NCBI GenBank assembly: GCA_014859985.1
Contig: JACZKN010000487.1
Location: 1 to 36,349, forward strand
Origin: Candidatus Krumholzibacteriia bacterium
Lineage (GTDB): Bacteria > Krumholzibacteriota > Krumholzibacteriia > LZORAL124-64-63
Reading direction: 5' to 3'
Length of the DNA stretch: 36,349 nt
Every line of letters begins with the position of its first letter. Position 1 is the stretch's first letter. The notes under the pieces are model-generated. The model saw nothing but the letters and a program-made list of their open reading frames with translations. It was not told the DNA's origin and searched no databases. A program made the translations under genes and the position numbers. Positions 18,369 through 26,802 of this stretch are shown piece after piece.

Positions 18369-18517
18369 GCCGTCACTCCGGCTCCGGCCGGATGCGCCGG
18401 GACCGCCGGCGGGGGCCGCCGGCGGCGCGGGTCCGGACGGGAGGGTTGATCGTCAACTATAGTCAATCTGAAACGCCGCGGTCAATGCAAGTCCATGGGT
18501 GATAACGAGAATCAGGG
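18021..18517. repeat. Direct repeat copy 2 (xdhC fragment plus promoter)
   Basis: 497 bp matching 222-858 in the same orientation. The promoter block (-10 18456-18461, -35 18480-18485 on the minus strand) and the Fur-like box (18500-18514) are unchanged, so a short antisense transcript may still be made. Weak likeness may run some 20 bases beyond 18517. The left junction abuts the DUF3618 remnant. No target-site duplication or terminal inverted repeats are visible. Confidence 0.9.
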
Positions 18518-18594
18518 GGATGGGGTGGTGGGCCGGCGGCGACCGACGCAGCGGTCGTGGCGGGCCGATGTCCCCGGGCGGCCGGGTATCATTC

Positions 18595-18625
18595 TTGACC
18601 TGGCATGCGCAAAATATGGTATAGT
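18595..18625 (+). promoter_or_regulatory. Promoter of the LVIVD2-TIR-SLOG gene set
   Basis: TTGACC (18595-18600), a 19-base spacer and TATAGT (18620-18625). The start would be near 18632, with a leader of about 96 bases to ATG 18728. A perfect inverted repeat CGACCG-ACGCAG-CGGTCG (18540-18557) lies about 40 bases upstream of the -35 and could be an operator. Confidence 0.5.
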
Positions 18626-18727
18626 CAAGGAAACGAGCGTGTTCCGCTGCCGCAGCCCTTTCCCTTAAGGAGCGGGGACATGTTCGTATGTGCTTGGGCC
18701 ACCGGGAGCCCTGAAAGGTCGATTCCT

Positions 18728-21700
18728 ATGCGCAAGCGCCGTTGCCTGGCGTGCTTGTCATGGGCGCTGGCCGTCGTCGCCGGGTGGGCGATCGCGACCG
18801 AGCCCGCGCCGGCGGCCGCCCAATGCGCCAACTACGAGAACTACATGCACTGGATCCAGGATATCGACGCGCGCGGAGCCTCGGTCCGCGGCATCGAGGT
18901 CGCCGGCACGACGGCGTATACCGTCGCTGCGTTCGACAACTATTCGGGCCTGCTGACGGCCTATGACATCTCCAACCCGGGCAAGGCGAGCCGTCTTGGC
19001 GATCTGGCCTTGACCGGGAGCTATTGGTTCGGACGAGGTGATGTCGAAGGATCGTATCTCTTCGTGGTTTCGGACAATCCCCGGCAGATGCACACGATCG
19101 ACGTTTCCGATCCGGCGCATCCCGCGGAGATCGCGGCCGTGAACCTGGTCTTCGCGCCGTTGGACATCGCGGTTTCGGGTTCGCTTGCCCTCATCGTGAC
19201 CTCCATGGGCCAGCTCCATGTCTTCGACGTCTCCAATCCCAGCGCCCCGGTGTCCGTCAGCATCGTGAATGTCCCCTCTAGCGGCCGCAAAGTGGAGATC
19301 GCAGGGGACTATGCGTACGTCTATTGCGAAGACGGCGGATTGCGGATCTACAACATCGCCGATCCGGCGAATCTCCTGGCTGCCGGTAGCGTGAGCCTGT
19401 TCGACGGCCACCCCGCCCATGAGTCGTCGAGGGACTTCGCCCTGGCCGGCGACCGCATCTATGCTCCGGTCATGGAGTCGGGGAAGGTCCACATGGTCGA
19501 TGTCCTGGATCCGGCGAACCCACAGCTGATCGCCAGCCTGGATCTTGCCAACGGGGGATTCATCGATGTCAGCGGTGACCTCGCCTACGTTTCGGATCCG
19601 ACTGGGATGTCGGTCATCGACGTTTCGAGTCCGACGGCCCTCGAGTTCCTGGGCTGGGTCCCCTATGCCAGCTCGGGCTCCGGATGGCCGGCCGTGGACG
19701 TCGTGGCGGCCGGGTCGTTCCTCTACCTGGCCTTCGGACGAACCGGCGACAACACGCTGGACTCGGAGGTCTTCTCCCTCGGCTCACCCTGCGACCGGGG
19801 CGTCGTCGGCAGCCTGGACACGCCGGGCAGCGCCGAAGCGGTCGTCATCGACGGCAACTACGCCTATGTCGCCGACGGCCCCGGCGGGGTGCGGATCATC
19901 GACGTGACCGATCCCCTCGTCCCGGTGGAGGTCGGGTCCTACGACACTCCCGGTTACGCCACGAAGCTCGTCGTGTCGGGCGGATTCGCCTTTGTTGCCG
20001 ACGGCGAACAGGGGTTGCAGATTCTCGACGTCGTCGATCCCTTGAATCCCGTCTTCAAGGGTGCGACGGGGACCGCCCACGACGCCGTTGCCCTCGATAT
20101 CGCCGATTCCCTGGTCTACATCGCCGACAGCGATTCCGGTTTGACCGTAGTCAACGCGGCGGACCTCGCGGCCCCTGTCGTCATCGCCCGCGTCGACACC
20201 GGAGGCAGCACCCGGGACGTCGCCGTGGCGGGCGAGTACGCGTTTCTCGCCGACGGCTCGGGCGGGCTCCGCACGGTGAACCGGAACGTGGAGGAGCCCT
20301 CCGATCCGTGGATCATCGGCGGCGTGAAGTCCTTCAGCGTGAACGATGCCAGGGGCGTGATGGTCGACGGGACCCTGGCCTATGTCGCCGACGCGGATTC
20401 CGGACTCTACATCATCGACGTCTTCGACCCCGCGACGCCGATTCCCCTGGGCGAAGCCGCCACCCAGAGCGCGGCCAGTGACGTTTTCGTGTCCGATTCC
20501 TTCGCGTACGTCGCCGACGGCGGGTCCGGCCTGAAGCTGTTCAACGTCCAGACGCCCGCAGAGCCCTACATCGCAGCCAATCTGGCGGTGCCGTCGGTGA
20601 CCAGGGGTGTTTTCGTCACCCAGTACTACACGTTCATAGCCGCCGCGGATTCGGGGCTGCAGATCGTCCCGTCGCAGTGTGCGTTCGCCGAGTACCCGAC
20701 GGCGTTCTTCAATATGAGTTCCGCGACCGCCTTCAGGCCGGCCGCCATCGCCTTCTTCGACAACTCCACGGGATACATCACGGGATACGACTGGGATTTC
20801 GGCGACGGCACGGCGCACAGCACGGCGGTCAGCCCGGTCCACCTGTACGATGTCCCGGGCGACTATCTCGTGACCCTGACGGTTTCCAGCCCGACCACGT
20901 CCGACAGCATGACACGATCACTCACGATACTGACCGAGGCGCCCTACATAACGGCCGTGACGGACGTCCCGGCGGACCAGGGCGGGTTCGTCTACCTGGA
21001 GTTCCACAAGAGCTTCTACGACGACACGCTGCCGAGCGACGCCGGCCCCGACAAGGCCGCAGAGATCTACACGATCCAGCGGCAGGATGACGGACGTTGG
21101 GTTACCGTCGCGACCTCGGGCGCCTACGGGGACCAGTACTACTCGGTCCTGGCCGGTACCCAGGGCGACGGCGCGGTGGACTGGACCACCGTATTCCGGG
21201 TCATCGCGCACATGGATGAGGGGATCTGGATCGGTCCCGAGGCCAGCGGTTTCAGCGAGGACAACATCGCTCCGGCGGCCCCGACCGATCTCGCCTGGCA
21301 GGAGGACGGCATGCTGACCTGGTCGCCGGTCGCAGCCTACGATCTTGCCTACTACAAGGTCTGCACGGGGCCGAACGGATCCTTTGCGGAATCCACGCCG
21401 TTCGGCACCACCGTCGAAACCCGGATGGACCTCTCCAGCTCGACCGATAGCTGGGTATTCGTCGTCGCGGTGGACGATGCCGACCTTGAGAGTCTCCCCT
21501 CCACGCCCGTGGCCGTTTCCGGCGTGCCGGATGCCGGCAACGCGCTTCGGCTCTTTCCCGCGGTCCCCAATCCGTTCAACCCCAGCACGACCATCCGGTT
21601 CGTCCTGCCGGAGGAATGCAGGGCGCGCCTGGCGATCTACGACGTCAGCGGTCGTCTGGTCCGGGTCCTGGTTGACCGGTACATGGCGCCCGGGATCCAC

Positions 21701-21817
21701 GGAGCGGTCTGGCTGGGAGAGGATCAGGCGGGTCGAGCCGTGGCCTCGGGGACCTATTTCGGCCGGCTGGATGCGGCGGGGAAGGTCCTGACCGGACGCA
21801 TGACACTCGTAAAATGA
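18728..21817 (+). CDS. Secreted LVIVD-repeat protein 2 with PKD and C-terminal sorting-like domain
   Basis: 1029 residues. ATG 18728 follows GAAAGG by 9 bases and starts a signal peptide (MRKRRCLACLSW... ending near AAAQC). The upstream in-frame ATG 18605 lies before the predicted transcript start and is rejected. Fourteen LVIVD-like repeats follow, the seventh degenerate, the last ending GLQIVPSQC. Then come a PKD domain with the WDFGDGT motif, one or two fibronectin-III-like modules (about 730-940), and a FlgD-Ig-like C-terminal domain with PNPFNPSTTIRF ending MTLVK. It is a paralog of the 15152 gene: both have QC plus an aromatic/acidic box (NYENYMH, RYEDYLH) at the mature N-terminus. The TIR gene starts 30 bases downstream, so they may be cotranscribed. 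Confidence 0.85.
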   Translation: MRKRRCLACLSWALAVVAGWAIATEPAPAAAQCANYENYMHWIQDIDARGASVRGIEVAGTTAYTVAAFDNYSGLLTAYDISNPGKASRLGDLALTGSYWFGRGDVEGSYLFVVSDNPRQMHTIDVSDPAHPAEIAAVNLVFAPLDIAVSGSLALIVTSMGQLHVFDVSNPSAPVSVSIVNVPSSGRKVEIAGDYAYVYCEDGGLRIYNIADPANLLAAGSVSLFDGHPAHESSRDFALAGDRIYAPVMESGKVHMVDVLDPANPQLIASLDLANGGFIDVSGDLAYVSDPTGMSVIDVSSPTALEFLGWVPYASSGSGWPAVDVVAAGSFLYLAFGRTGDNTLDSEVFSLGSPCDRGVVGSLDTPGSAEAVVIDGNYAYVADGPGGVRIIDVTDPLVPVEVGSYDTPGYATKLVVSGGFAFVADGEQGLQILDVVDPLNPVFKGATGTAHDAVALDIADSLVYIADSDSGLTVVNAADLAAPVVIARVDTGGSTRDVAVAGEYAFLADGSGGLRTVNRNVEEPSDPWIIGGVKSFSVNDARGVMVDGTLAYVADADSGLYIIDVFDPATPIPLGEAATQSAASDVFVSDSFAYVADGGSGLKLFNVQTPAEPYIAANLAVPSVTRGVFVTQYYTFIAAADSGLQIVPSQCAFAEYPTAFFNMSSATAFRPAAIAFFDNSTGYITGYDWDFGDGTAHSTAVSPVHLYDVPGDYLVTLTVSSPTTSDSMTRSLTILTEAPYITAVTDVPADQGGFVYLEFHKSFYDDTLPSDAGPDKAAEIYTIQRQDDGRWVTVATSGAYGDQYYSVLAGTQGDGAVDWTTVFRVIAHMDEGIWIGPEASGFSEDNIAPAAPTDLAWQEDGMLTWSPVAAYDLAYYKVCTGPNGSFAESTPFGTTVETRMDLSSSTDSWVFVVAVDDADLESLPSTPVAVSGVPDAGNALRLFPAVPNPFNPSTTIRFVLPEECRARLAIYDVSGRLVRVLVDRYMAPGIHGAVWLGEDQAGRAVASGTYFGRLDAAGKVLTGRMTLVK

Positions 21818-21847
21818 CCGTGGACCTGCGGGTCGGGGAGTAGGTCC

Positions 21848-24121
21848 GTGAGCCAATCCGAAGCCGGCCCCTATGTCTTCCTCAGCTACTCCAGGGGCGA
21901 TCGCGAATTCGCCGGGCGGCTGGCGCAGGCCCTGCAGAACCAGGGTCTGCACGTCTGGTGGGATGCTGAGATCCCCGCGGGGGTCCATTATCCCAAGTAC
22001 ATCGAAGACGGCCTGAAATCCGCAGCATGCGTGGTCGTGCTCTGGTCGGCCCACAGCGCCGCCTCGCGCTGGGTGCGCAACGAGGCGGATTGGGGTGCCG
22101 AGAACGCCACGCTTGTGCCCCTGCTGATCGACGACATCGAGATCCCGTGGGAGTTCCGCAACTTCCAGACTCTCGACCTGTCGCACTGGGATGGCAAGCC
22201 CGACGACCCCGCCTTCCGGAAACTGCTGCAGGGACTGCAAGGCCGATTGGGGGCGTCCCGGGCGGTCCCCGGCGCACCGGAAGGGCCTGTCGGCGCTCCC
22301 TCTGTCCGGCAAGGGGCCTTTTCCCGAAGCCGCGACCGGAGCGCGACGGGGGTGGCCCGGAAGCGGTGGTTCGTCCCCGTCGGGCTCCTGTTGGCGGCGG
22401 CCCTGGGCATCGTGCTGTACTCCTTGTCGCCCTTGCGCCCCCCGCGGGCGCTCGAACCGGCCGAGGAGACGATCTCCTTCAAGCCCCTGACCGGCGACGG
22501 GCTGACCCATTCCTCGGCGATCTCGCCGGACGGCAAGTACCTGGCCTACACCCGCATCGAGGCGGGCAGGACCGGCCTGCGCCTCAAGCAGATCGAAACG
22601 GGAAGCGAAAGCACCCTCGTGCAGGGCGGTGCCCGCGGGATCAAGTCGCCGATCTTCTCGCCGGACGGTGTGTACGTCTTCTTCGTGATGAACGCCGGGA
22701 CTCCGGAAGCCCCGGACGGGGCGGTCTCCAATCTCTACAGGATCTCCATGCTCGGGGGCGAGCCCAGGATCGTCACCAGCGGGGTGGTCGACCGCAGGTT
22801 CGACTGTTCGCCCGACGGGCGCCGACTGGTCTTCAAGAGGATCGTCGGGGATTCGACCCGGATCATGGTCGTCGGTACCGACGGAACGGGGGAGCGGCAG
22901 ATCGCGGCCGGGCGGCACGAGCAATCGATGCGCCACTGTATTGCCTGGTCGGCTGACGGCGCCGAGGTTCTCACGGCCAGGCGCGACTCGATCTCGGGGT
23001 TCCTCGATCTGATCGCCTTGCCCGTTGCCGGCGGTACTCCGCGGATCGTGGGAGGGGACCCGTGGCAGACCGTCCTGGACATCCGCCCCCTGGTGGACGG
23101 ATCCGGGCTGCTCGTCCTGGGCAAGCCGGTGCCGGCGGTCGGCTTGAACATCAACCTGTGGCTGCTGCGGACGGGTGCGGAGAATTTCACGGCGCTGACC
23201 AACGACGTGACGATGTACTACCAGGTCACCTCCGACAGGTCGTGCCGCAACCTGGCTCTCAACTACTACGGCGCCAAGAGGACGCTGCGGATCATCGAGA
23301 TGGGGCCTGGGGGGCGCGTCCGGGACATCTCGACCGACCTGGTCGCCAACGGACGGGTGCTCTGGGCCGGGGATGACCGGTTGCTGGTCAACCAGAGCGT
23401 CGGCAGCAGGATCGGCCTTGTGCTTGTGGACGTCCGCGACGGCACGATCAGGAATGTCCCGACGGACGTCGAGTACGTCGCGGAGATGGATCTGTCCACC
23501 GATCGCCGCGTCATGGCCTTCCGCTCGTACCTGGGCGGCGGCAACGCCATCTGGCTGGCCAATGGTGACGGGAGCTCTCCCCGGAACCTGACGGAAAGCG
23601 GGGGAGACGAGATCAATCCCCAGCTCGCTCCCGACGGCCGGTGGCTCGTCTATTCCCGCCGCGACACCCCCGCGAAGCCGTGGTACATCTGGAAGAGATC
23701 CCTCGTCGACGGCTCAGCGTCGCCGCTTCTGGACACGCCAGGCACGGGGCCCAGGATCTCGCCGGACGGGACCCGTCTGGTGGCGGTGTTCAGGGATCCG
23801 ACAACGGGGGGCTCCCGGCTGGCCTTGGCGTCCACGGCGGGGGGCGAACTCCAGCCGGTGACCGTGCCGGACGACCACGATCTGTTGTGCTGGAATCCCG
23901 ATGGATCCGGATTCACCAGTTCGAGCAGGGCGGGGGGCCGCCTGGTGATCTGGGACCTGCCGCTCAGCGGCGGGGCGCCGAGACAACTGGCGGAGTTTCC
24001 TGCCAACCTGGAGAAGATCACGGACGCCGCGTGGAGCCCCGACGGCGGGTCCCTGGCTGTCTGCCTGGAGGTTGCGGCGTACGACGCGCTCCTGTTGCAG
24101 CGCTCGGGCGGCGCACGCTAG
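21848..24121 (+). CDS. TIR domain protein with TM segment and TolB-like propeller
   Basis: 757 residues from a GTG start preceded by CGGGGAG. TIR domain (8-135) of the bacterial TIR_2 type: VFLSYSRGDREFA (10-22), HVWWDAEI (35-42), VVVLWSAHSAASRWVRNEA (62-80). Glu79, after SRWVRN, aligns with the catalytic glutamate of TIR NADases, so NAD cleavage or cyclic-ADP-ribose-type signal formation is possible. A basic linker leads to a membrane helix (about 173-193), then about 560 residues of PD40/TolB-like repeats ('SPDGKYLAYT', 'FSPDGVYVFF', 'LAPDGRWLVYS'). This should place TIR inside and the propeller outside. The layout copies that of the kinase at 987 with the signalling domain exchanged. The SLOG-membrane gene follows 66 bases later. 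Confidence 0.88.
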   Translation: MSQSEAGPYVFLSYSRGDREFAGRLAQALQNQGLHVWWDAEIPAGVHYPKYIEDGLKSAACVVVLWSAHSAASRWVRNEADWGAENATLVPLLIDDIEIPWEFRNFQTLDLSHWDGKPDDPAFRKLLQGLQGRLGASRAVPGAPEGPVGAPSVRQGAFSRSRDRSATGVARKRWFVPVGLLLAAALGIVLYSLSPLRPPRALEPAEETISFKPLTGDGLTHSSAISPDGKYLAYTRIEAGRTGLRLKQIETGSESTLVQGGARGIKSPIFSPDGVYVFFVMNAGTPEAPDGAVSNLYRISMLGGEPRIVTSGVVDRRFDCSPDGRRLVFKRIVGDSTRIMVVGTDGTGERQIAAGRHEQSMRHCIAWSADGAEVLTARRDSISGFLDLIALPVAGGTPRIVGGDPWQTVLDIRPLVDGSGLLVLGKPVPAVGLNINLWLLRTGAENFTALTNDVTMYYQVTSDRSCRNLALNYYGAKRTLRIIEMGPGGRVRDISTDLVANGRVLWAGDDRLLVNQSVGSRIGLVLVDVRDGTIRNVPTDVEYVAEMDLSTDRRVMAFRSYLGGGNAIWLANGDGSSPRNLTESGGDEINPQLAPDGRWLVYSRRDTPAKPWYIWKRSLVDGSASPLLDTPGTGPRISPDGTRLVAVFRDPTTGGSRLALASTAGGELQPVTVPDDHDLLCWNPDGSGFTSSSRAGGRLVIWDLPLSGGAPRQLAEFPANLEKITDAAWSPDGGSLAVCLEVAAYDALLLQRSGGAR

Positions 24122-24187
24122 TTCGGCGCGCGTATCCCCGCTCCCGACGGCCGGATGAATCTCGTACGGGCGAAAGGTGTAGACCGC

Positions 24188-25831
24188 ATGGCCATGCCCA
24201 ACGGTTTGAGAATCGGGGTGACCGGTCACCGCAGGCTGGCCCATTGCGACCAGACGGCAGCAGCGGTCCGTTCCGTCCTCGCGGAGATCATCGGAGGGGA
24301 TATGCGGTCGTCCGCGGCTGCTCCGGAAACGGGCGCTCCCGGCGTTCTGGTAGCCGTATCCCCGCTGGCCGAAGGTGCCGACCGGCTGGTGGCCCGGGAG
24401 ATCCTTCGCCGCCCCGGCGGCCGGCTCCAGGCCGTCCTGCCCCTGCCCGCCGAGGAGTATGCCAGGGACTTCCCGACCGAGGAGTCGCGGCGGGAGTTCG
24501 CCGCGCTCCTGGGCGCCGCGGAAGAGACGTTCACCGTGGCGGACCAGGCCACCCGCGGCGAGGCCTACCGTCTCGTGGGGCGGGAAGTCGTGGACCGCTG
24601 CGATCTTCTCATCGCCATCTGGGACGGAGACCCTGCGCGGGGTAAAGGCGGCACTGCCGAGACCGTCGCCTACGCCCGCAGCAGGAACAAACCCATCTAT
24701 CTGATCGACGGCGAGAGTCCGACCAGGATCACCCGGGAAGGGTTTGTTGCGGACCGGGATTCCACCGGAGGCGAGGGCCTGGCAACAGGGCCGGCTCCGC
24801 GGCCGCCCTCGGCCCCGCTCGACGGACTGAACAACCTGGGTGACCTGGACCGCGCTCTGGAGGAATGCAAGGGTTCCGGAGCCGGGGAGGACGAGGAGGG
24901 CGCGGGGCGGGCCCTGACCCGCAGGCTCCAGCAGGTCATTGCCCATTTCGGTCCCGCGTACCACGAAGCGGGCGCGCGTGCCGAGAGGGCCCAGAACACC
25001 TACCGCCAGACCTCCAAGGCCGTCTACATCCTGGCCACCCTGGCGGTGCTGATCGTGGCCGCGCAATCGATCTTCGGGCTTTCCCACTGGATCATCGCCG
25101 GGGAATTCGGCGCCATCGCAGTCATCCTGTTGATGACCAAGCTGGGCAATCGGCGGGGCTGGCACATGTTATGGCTGGAGAACCGTCTTGAGGCCGAGTG
25201 GTTGCGCCACGGCATCTTCGTGGCCTTCCTCAGCGGCCAGACCACTCCCGGGATCGACCGCCACTGGGCGTGCCGTTGGGTCGCGAGATCGGACGGGGTG
25301 GCCAAGGTCAAACAGGTCTGGAACGAGCTTCCCCACCTGGGAGCGCCCCCGGAGGCTGGCCTGGGCATCCTCAAGGCTTTCATGAGGAGTGCCTGGCTCG
25401 AGGAGCAGCGGGACTACCATGCGCGGAAGGCCGCCCACGAGGTCGCCAAGCATCACCGCATCGAGCGTGCCGGTGAACTGGCGTTCTGGCTGACGTTTGT
25501 CGCCGCCGCCCTGCATCTGGTCCCCCATTCGATCTACCACCATTTCCACCTGCCGGACAAGCCCATCATCAGGGTATTGACGATCCTGGCCATCGGCCTG
25601 CCGGCGCTGGGCGCGGCCCTGACCGGCCTGCGCGCTCATTTCGAGTACAGGAAGATCGCCGCCCGGTCGGCCATGATGGCCGAACATCTGGAGATCCTGA
25701 TCGGGGACCTGGCCGGCGTCCGGACGGTCACGCAGCTGGGTGAGCTGGTGAAGGAGACCGAGACCCTGATGCTCCAGGAGAACTCGGACTGGTACTTCAC
25801 CATCGGCCTGCACGAACTGGAAAAGGGGTAG
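24188..25831 (+). CDS. SLOG domain fused to four-helix membrane region (SLATT-like)
   Basis: 547 residues. N-terminal SLOG Rossmann domain (6-175): RIGVTGHRRL (8-17), SPLAEGADRLVA (58-69), VLPLPAEEYARDF (83-95), LIAIWDGDPA (141-150), GKGGTAETVAYA (152-163). SLOG domains bind nucleotide-derived signals; in Thoeris ThsA this fold binds cyclic ADP-ribose isomers made by a TIR partner. A linker (about 185-270) leads to two helices (about 278-296, 300-316), a soluble stretch, and two more helices (about 430-448, 461-482), resembling SLATT-type membrane effectors. ATG 24188 is chosen because GAAAGG lies 10 bases ahead; ATG 24155 lacks a site. Adjacent to the TIR gene in the same direction. SLOG is firm; the SLATT label is tentative. 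Confidence 0.82.
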   Translation: MAMPNGLRIGVTGHRRLAHCDQTAAAVRSVLAEIIGGDMRSSAAAPETGAPGVLVAVSPLAEGADRLVAREILRRPGGRLQAVLPLPAEEYARDFPTEESRREFAALLGAAEETFTVADQATRGEAYRLVGREVVDRCDLLIAIWDGDPARGKGGTAETVAYARSRNKPIYLIDGESPTRITREGFVADRDSTGGEGLATGPAPRPPSAPLDGLNNLGDLDRALEECKGSGAGEDEEGAGRALTRRLQQVIAHFGPAYHEAGARAERAQNTYRQTSKAVYILATLAVLIVAAQSIFGLSHWIIAGEFGAIAVILLMTKLGNRRGWHMLWLENRLEAEWLRHGIFVAFLSGQTTPGIDRHWACRWVARSDGVAKVKQVWNELPHLGAPPEAGLGILKAFMRSAWLEEQRDYHARKAAHEVAKHHRIERAGELAFWLTFVAAALHLVPHSIYHHFHLPDKPIIRVLTILAIGLPALGAALTGLRAHFEYRKIAARSAMMAEHLEILIGDLAGVRTVTQLGELVKETETLMLQENSDWYFTIGLHELEKG

Positions 25832-25838
25832 CACGGCG

Positions 25839-25943
25839 TTATCGGGCTTCCTGCAGGAGCAGGTTGGTGTCGAAGGCCGCCCCCACGGGGCCGATGCCAT
25901 CATGGCAGGGAACGCATTGACAGACAGGCCCGTTGTACGGCAT
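25839..25943 (-). pseudogene. Possible C-terminal remnant of a c-type cytochrome
   Basis: A 34-codon minus-strand frame fills most of the 166 bp gap after the SLOG gene and encodes MPYNGPVCQCVPCHDGIGP... ending LLLQEAR. It has a CxxCH heme-binding motif (Cys-Val-Pro-Cys-His) followed by Asp-Gly, as in multiheme cytochromes. There is no ribosome site or export signal, and the frame ends against the next gene's start region. It may be a relic or chance. Confidence 0.25.
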
Positions 25944-25997
25944 CCTGATCGGCATAGGTCCCCGCACGAATCGCCCCCTCGGCAATGGAGGGATGCC

Positions 25998-26762
25998 ATG
26001 AAACATTTTTCAGCATTGACCGGCTTCATGATGCTGGCGGCGGTACTCGCCGGCTGTGGCGAGGACGAGTGCCCGACCTGCCCCGAACCTCCGTCATCCC
26101 CTCTCCTGTATGCGACGGGCACCGTGGCGGTCGACGACGAGGTGTTAAAGGCATTCATCGAGTTCTACGATATCAACGGCACCGGCGACAGGGTGGATTC
26201 CACGTTCGTGGACGGAGAGTTCGGATACTTGTGTTTCACCGAAGAACCGGGAACGGTCGCCGGCGACGGCCGGCAGCTGATCTCCCATATCGGGTCCGAC
26301 CTGTGCCCGTCAGATGTACTGTTCGAATATTATCCTGGAGAGACCACGGAATTGACCTTCTTCTGCCGCGGCGTCGAGCACAGCATGCGGCTCCACCTGC
26401 TGGACGAAACGGCTTCGAGGCCCGCCAACCTCCAGGCGACACCGGACGAGGCGACCGGCACGGTGCAAATCAGCTGGAACCCCGTCCCGGGGGCGGAATG
26501 GTATGCCCTGCGAATGCGCACGTCTACAGATCGCGCCGGTCCCTGGATGTGGGACTACTTCAGCGTGGACTCGACTTCGCTAGACGCGCCGCTTCCCATC
26601 CCCTACGGCATGATCGACTATCTCGATATCTACGTGGCGGCGGGCACCGGACCGGAAACCGTCGAGGGCCGGCCCGTGAGCAATATCTCGGGGAGGTACA
26701 TCACCGGAACGATATACAGCACATCGCACGAAGCGTATCGCAACGTCCCGATCGCTCACTGA
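25998..26762 (+). CDS. Secreted lipoprotein with fibronectin-III-like module
   Basis: 254 residues. ATG 25998 follows GGAGGG by 5 bases. The signal ends VLAGC with Cys20, then GEDECPTCPEPP, a Cys/Pro-rich linker common in lipoproteins of FCB-type lineages. A beta-rich part (about 33-130) with several Cys is followed by a fibronectin-III-like module starting RPANLQATPDEATGTVQISW (about 138-230). The function is unknown; it is probably anchored in the outer membrane and binds something outside. The gene is separate from the SLOG gene and ends against a convergent terminator. Confidence 0.72.
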   Translation: MKHFSALTGFMMLAAVLAGCGEDECPTCPEPPSSPLLYATGTVAVDDEVLKAFIEFYDINGTGDRVDSTFVDGEFGYLCFTEEPGTVAGDGRQLISHIGSDLCPSDVLFEYYPGETTELTFFCRGVEHSMRLHLLDETASRPANLQATPDEATGTVQISWNPVPGAEWYALRMRTSTDRAGPWMWDYFSVDSTSLDAPLPIPYGMIDYLDIYVAAGTGPETVEGRPVSNISGRYITGTIYSTSHEAYRNVPIAH

Positions 26763-26776
26763 TCGGGGAGTGCCGG

Positions 26777-26795
26777 CCCCCGCCGCGGGCGGGGG
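26777..26795. terminator. Bidirectional terminator hairpin
   Basis: CCCCCGCC-GCG-GGCGGGGG, a perfect 8-bp GC stem with a 3-base loop, fills the 40 bp between two convergent lipoprotein genes. A C-run rather than a T-run follows on the + strand. Confidence 0.6.
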
Positions 26796-26802
26796 ATCCC
26801 CC

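Noticed and set aside
18021..18517. Assembly duplication
   Set aside because: The copy carries a 142-base deletion, a 2-base insertion and scattered substitutions, which an assembly error would not make. A contig chimera at the junction itself cannot be fully excluded.
18021..18517. Mobile element carrying the xdhC fragment
   Set aside because: No transposase, terminal inverted repeats or target duplication are visible at either edge.
18605..18727. Upstream ATG start for LVIVD protein 2
   Set aside because: It lies between the -35 and -10 of the likely promoter, has no ribosome site, and would bury the signal peptide.
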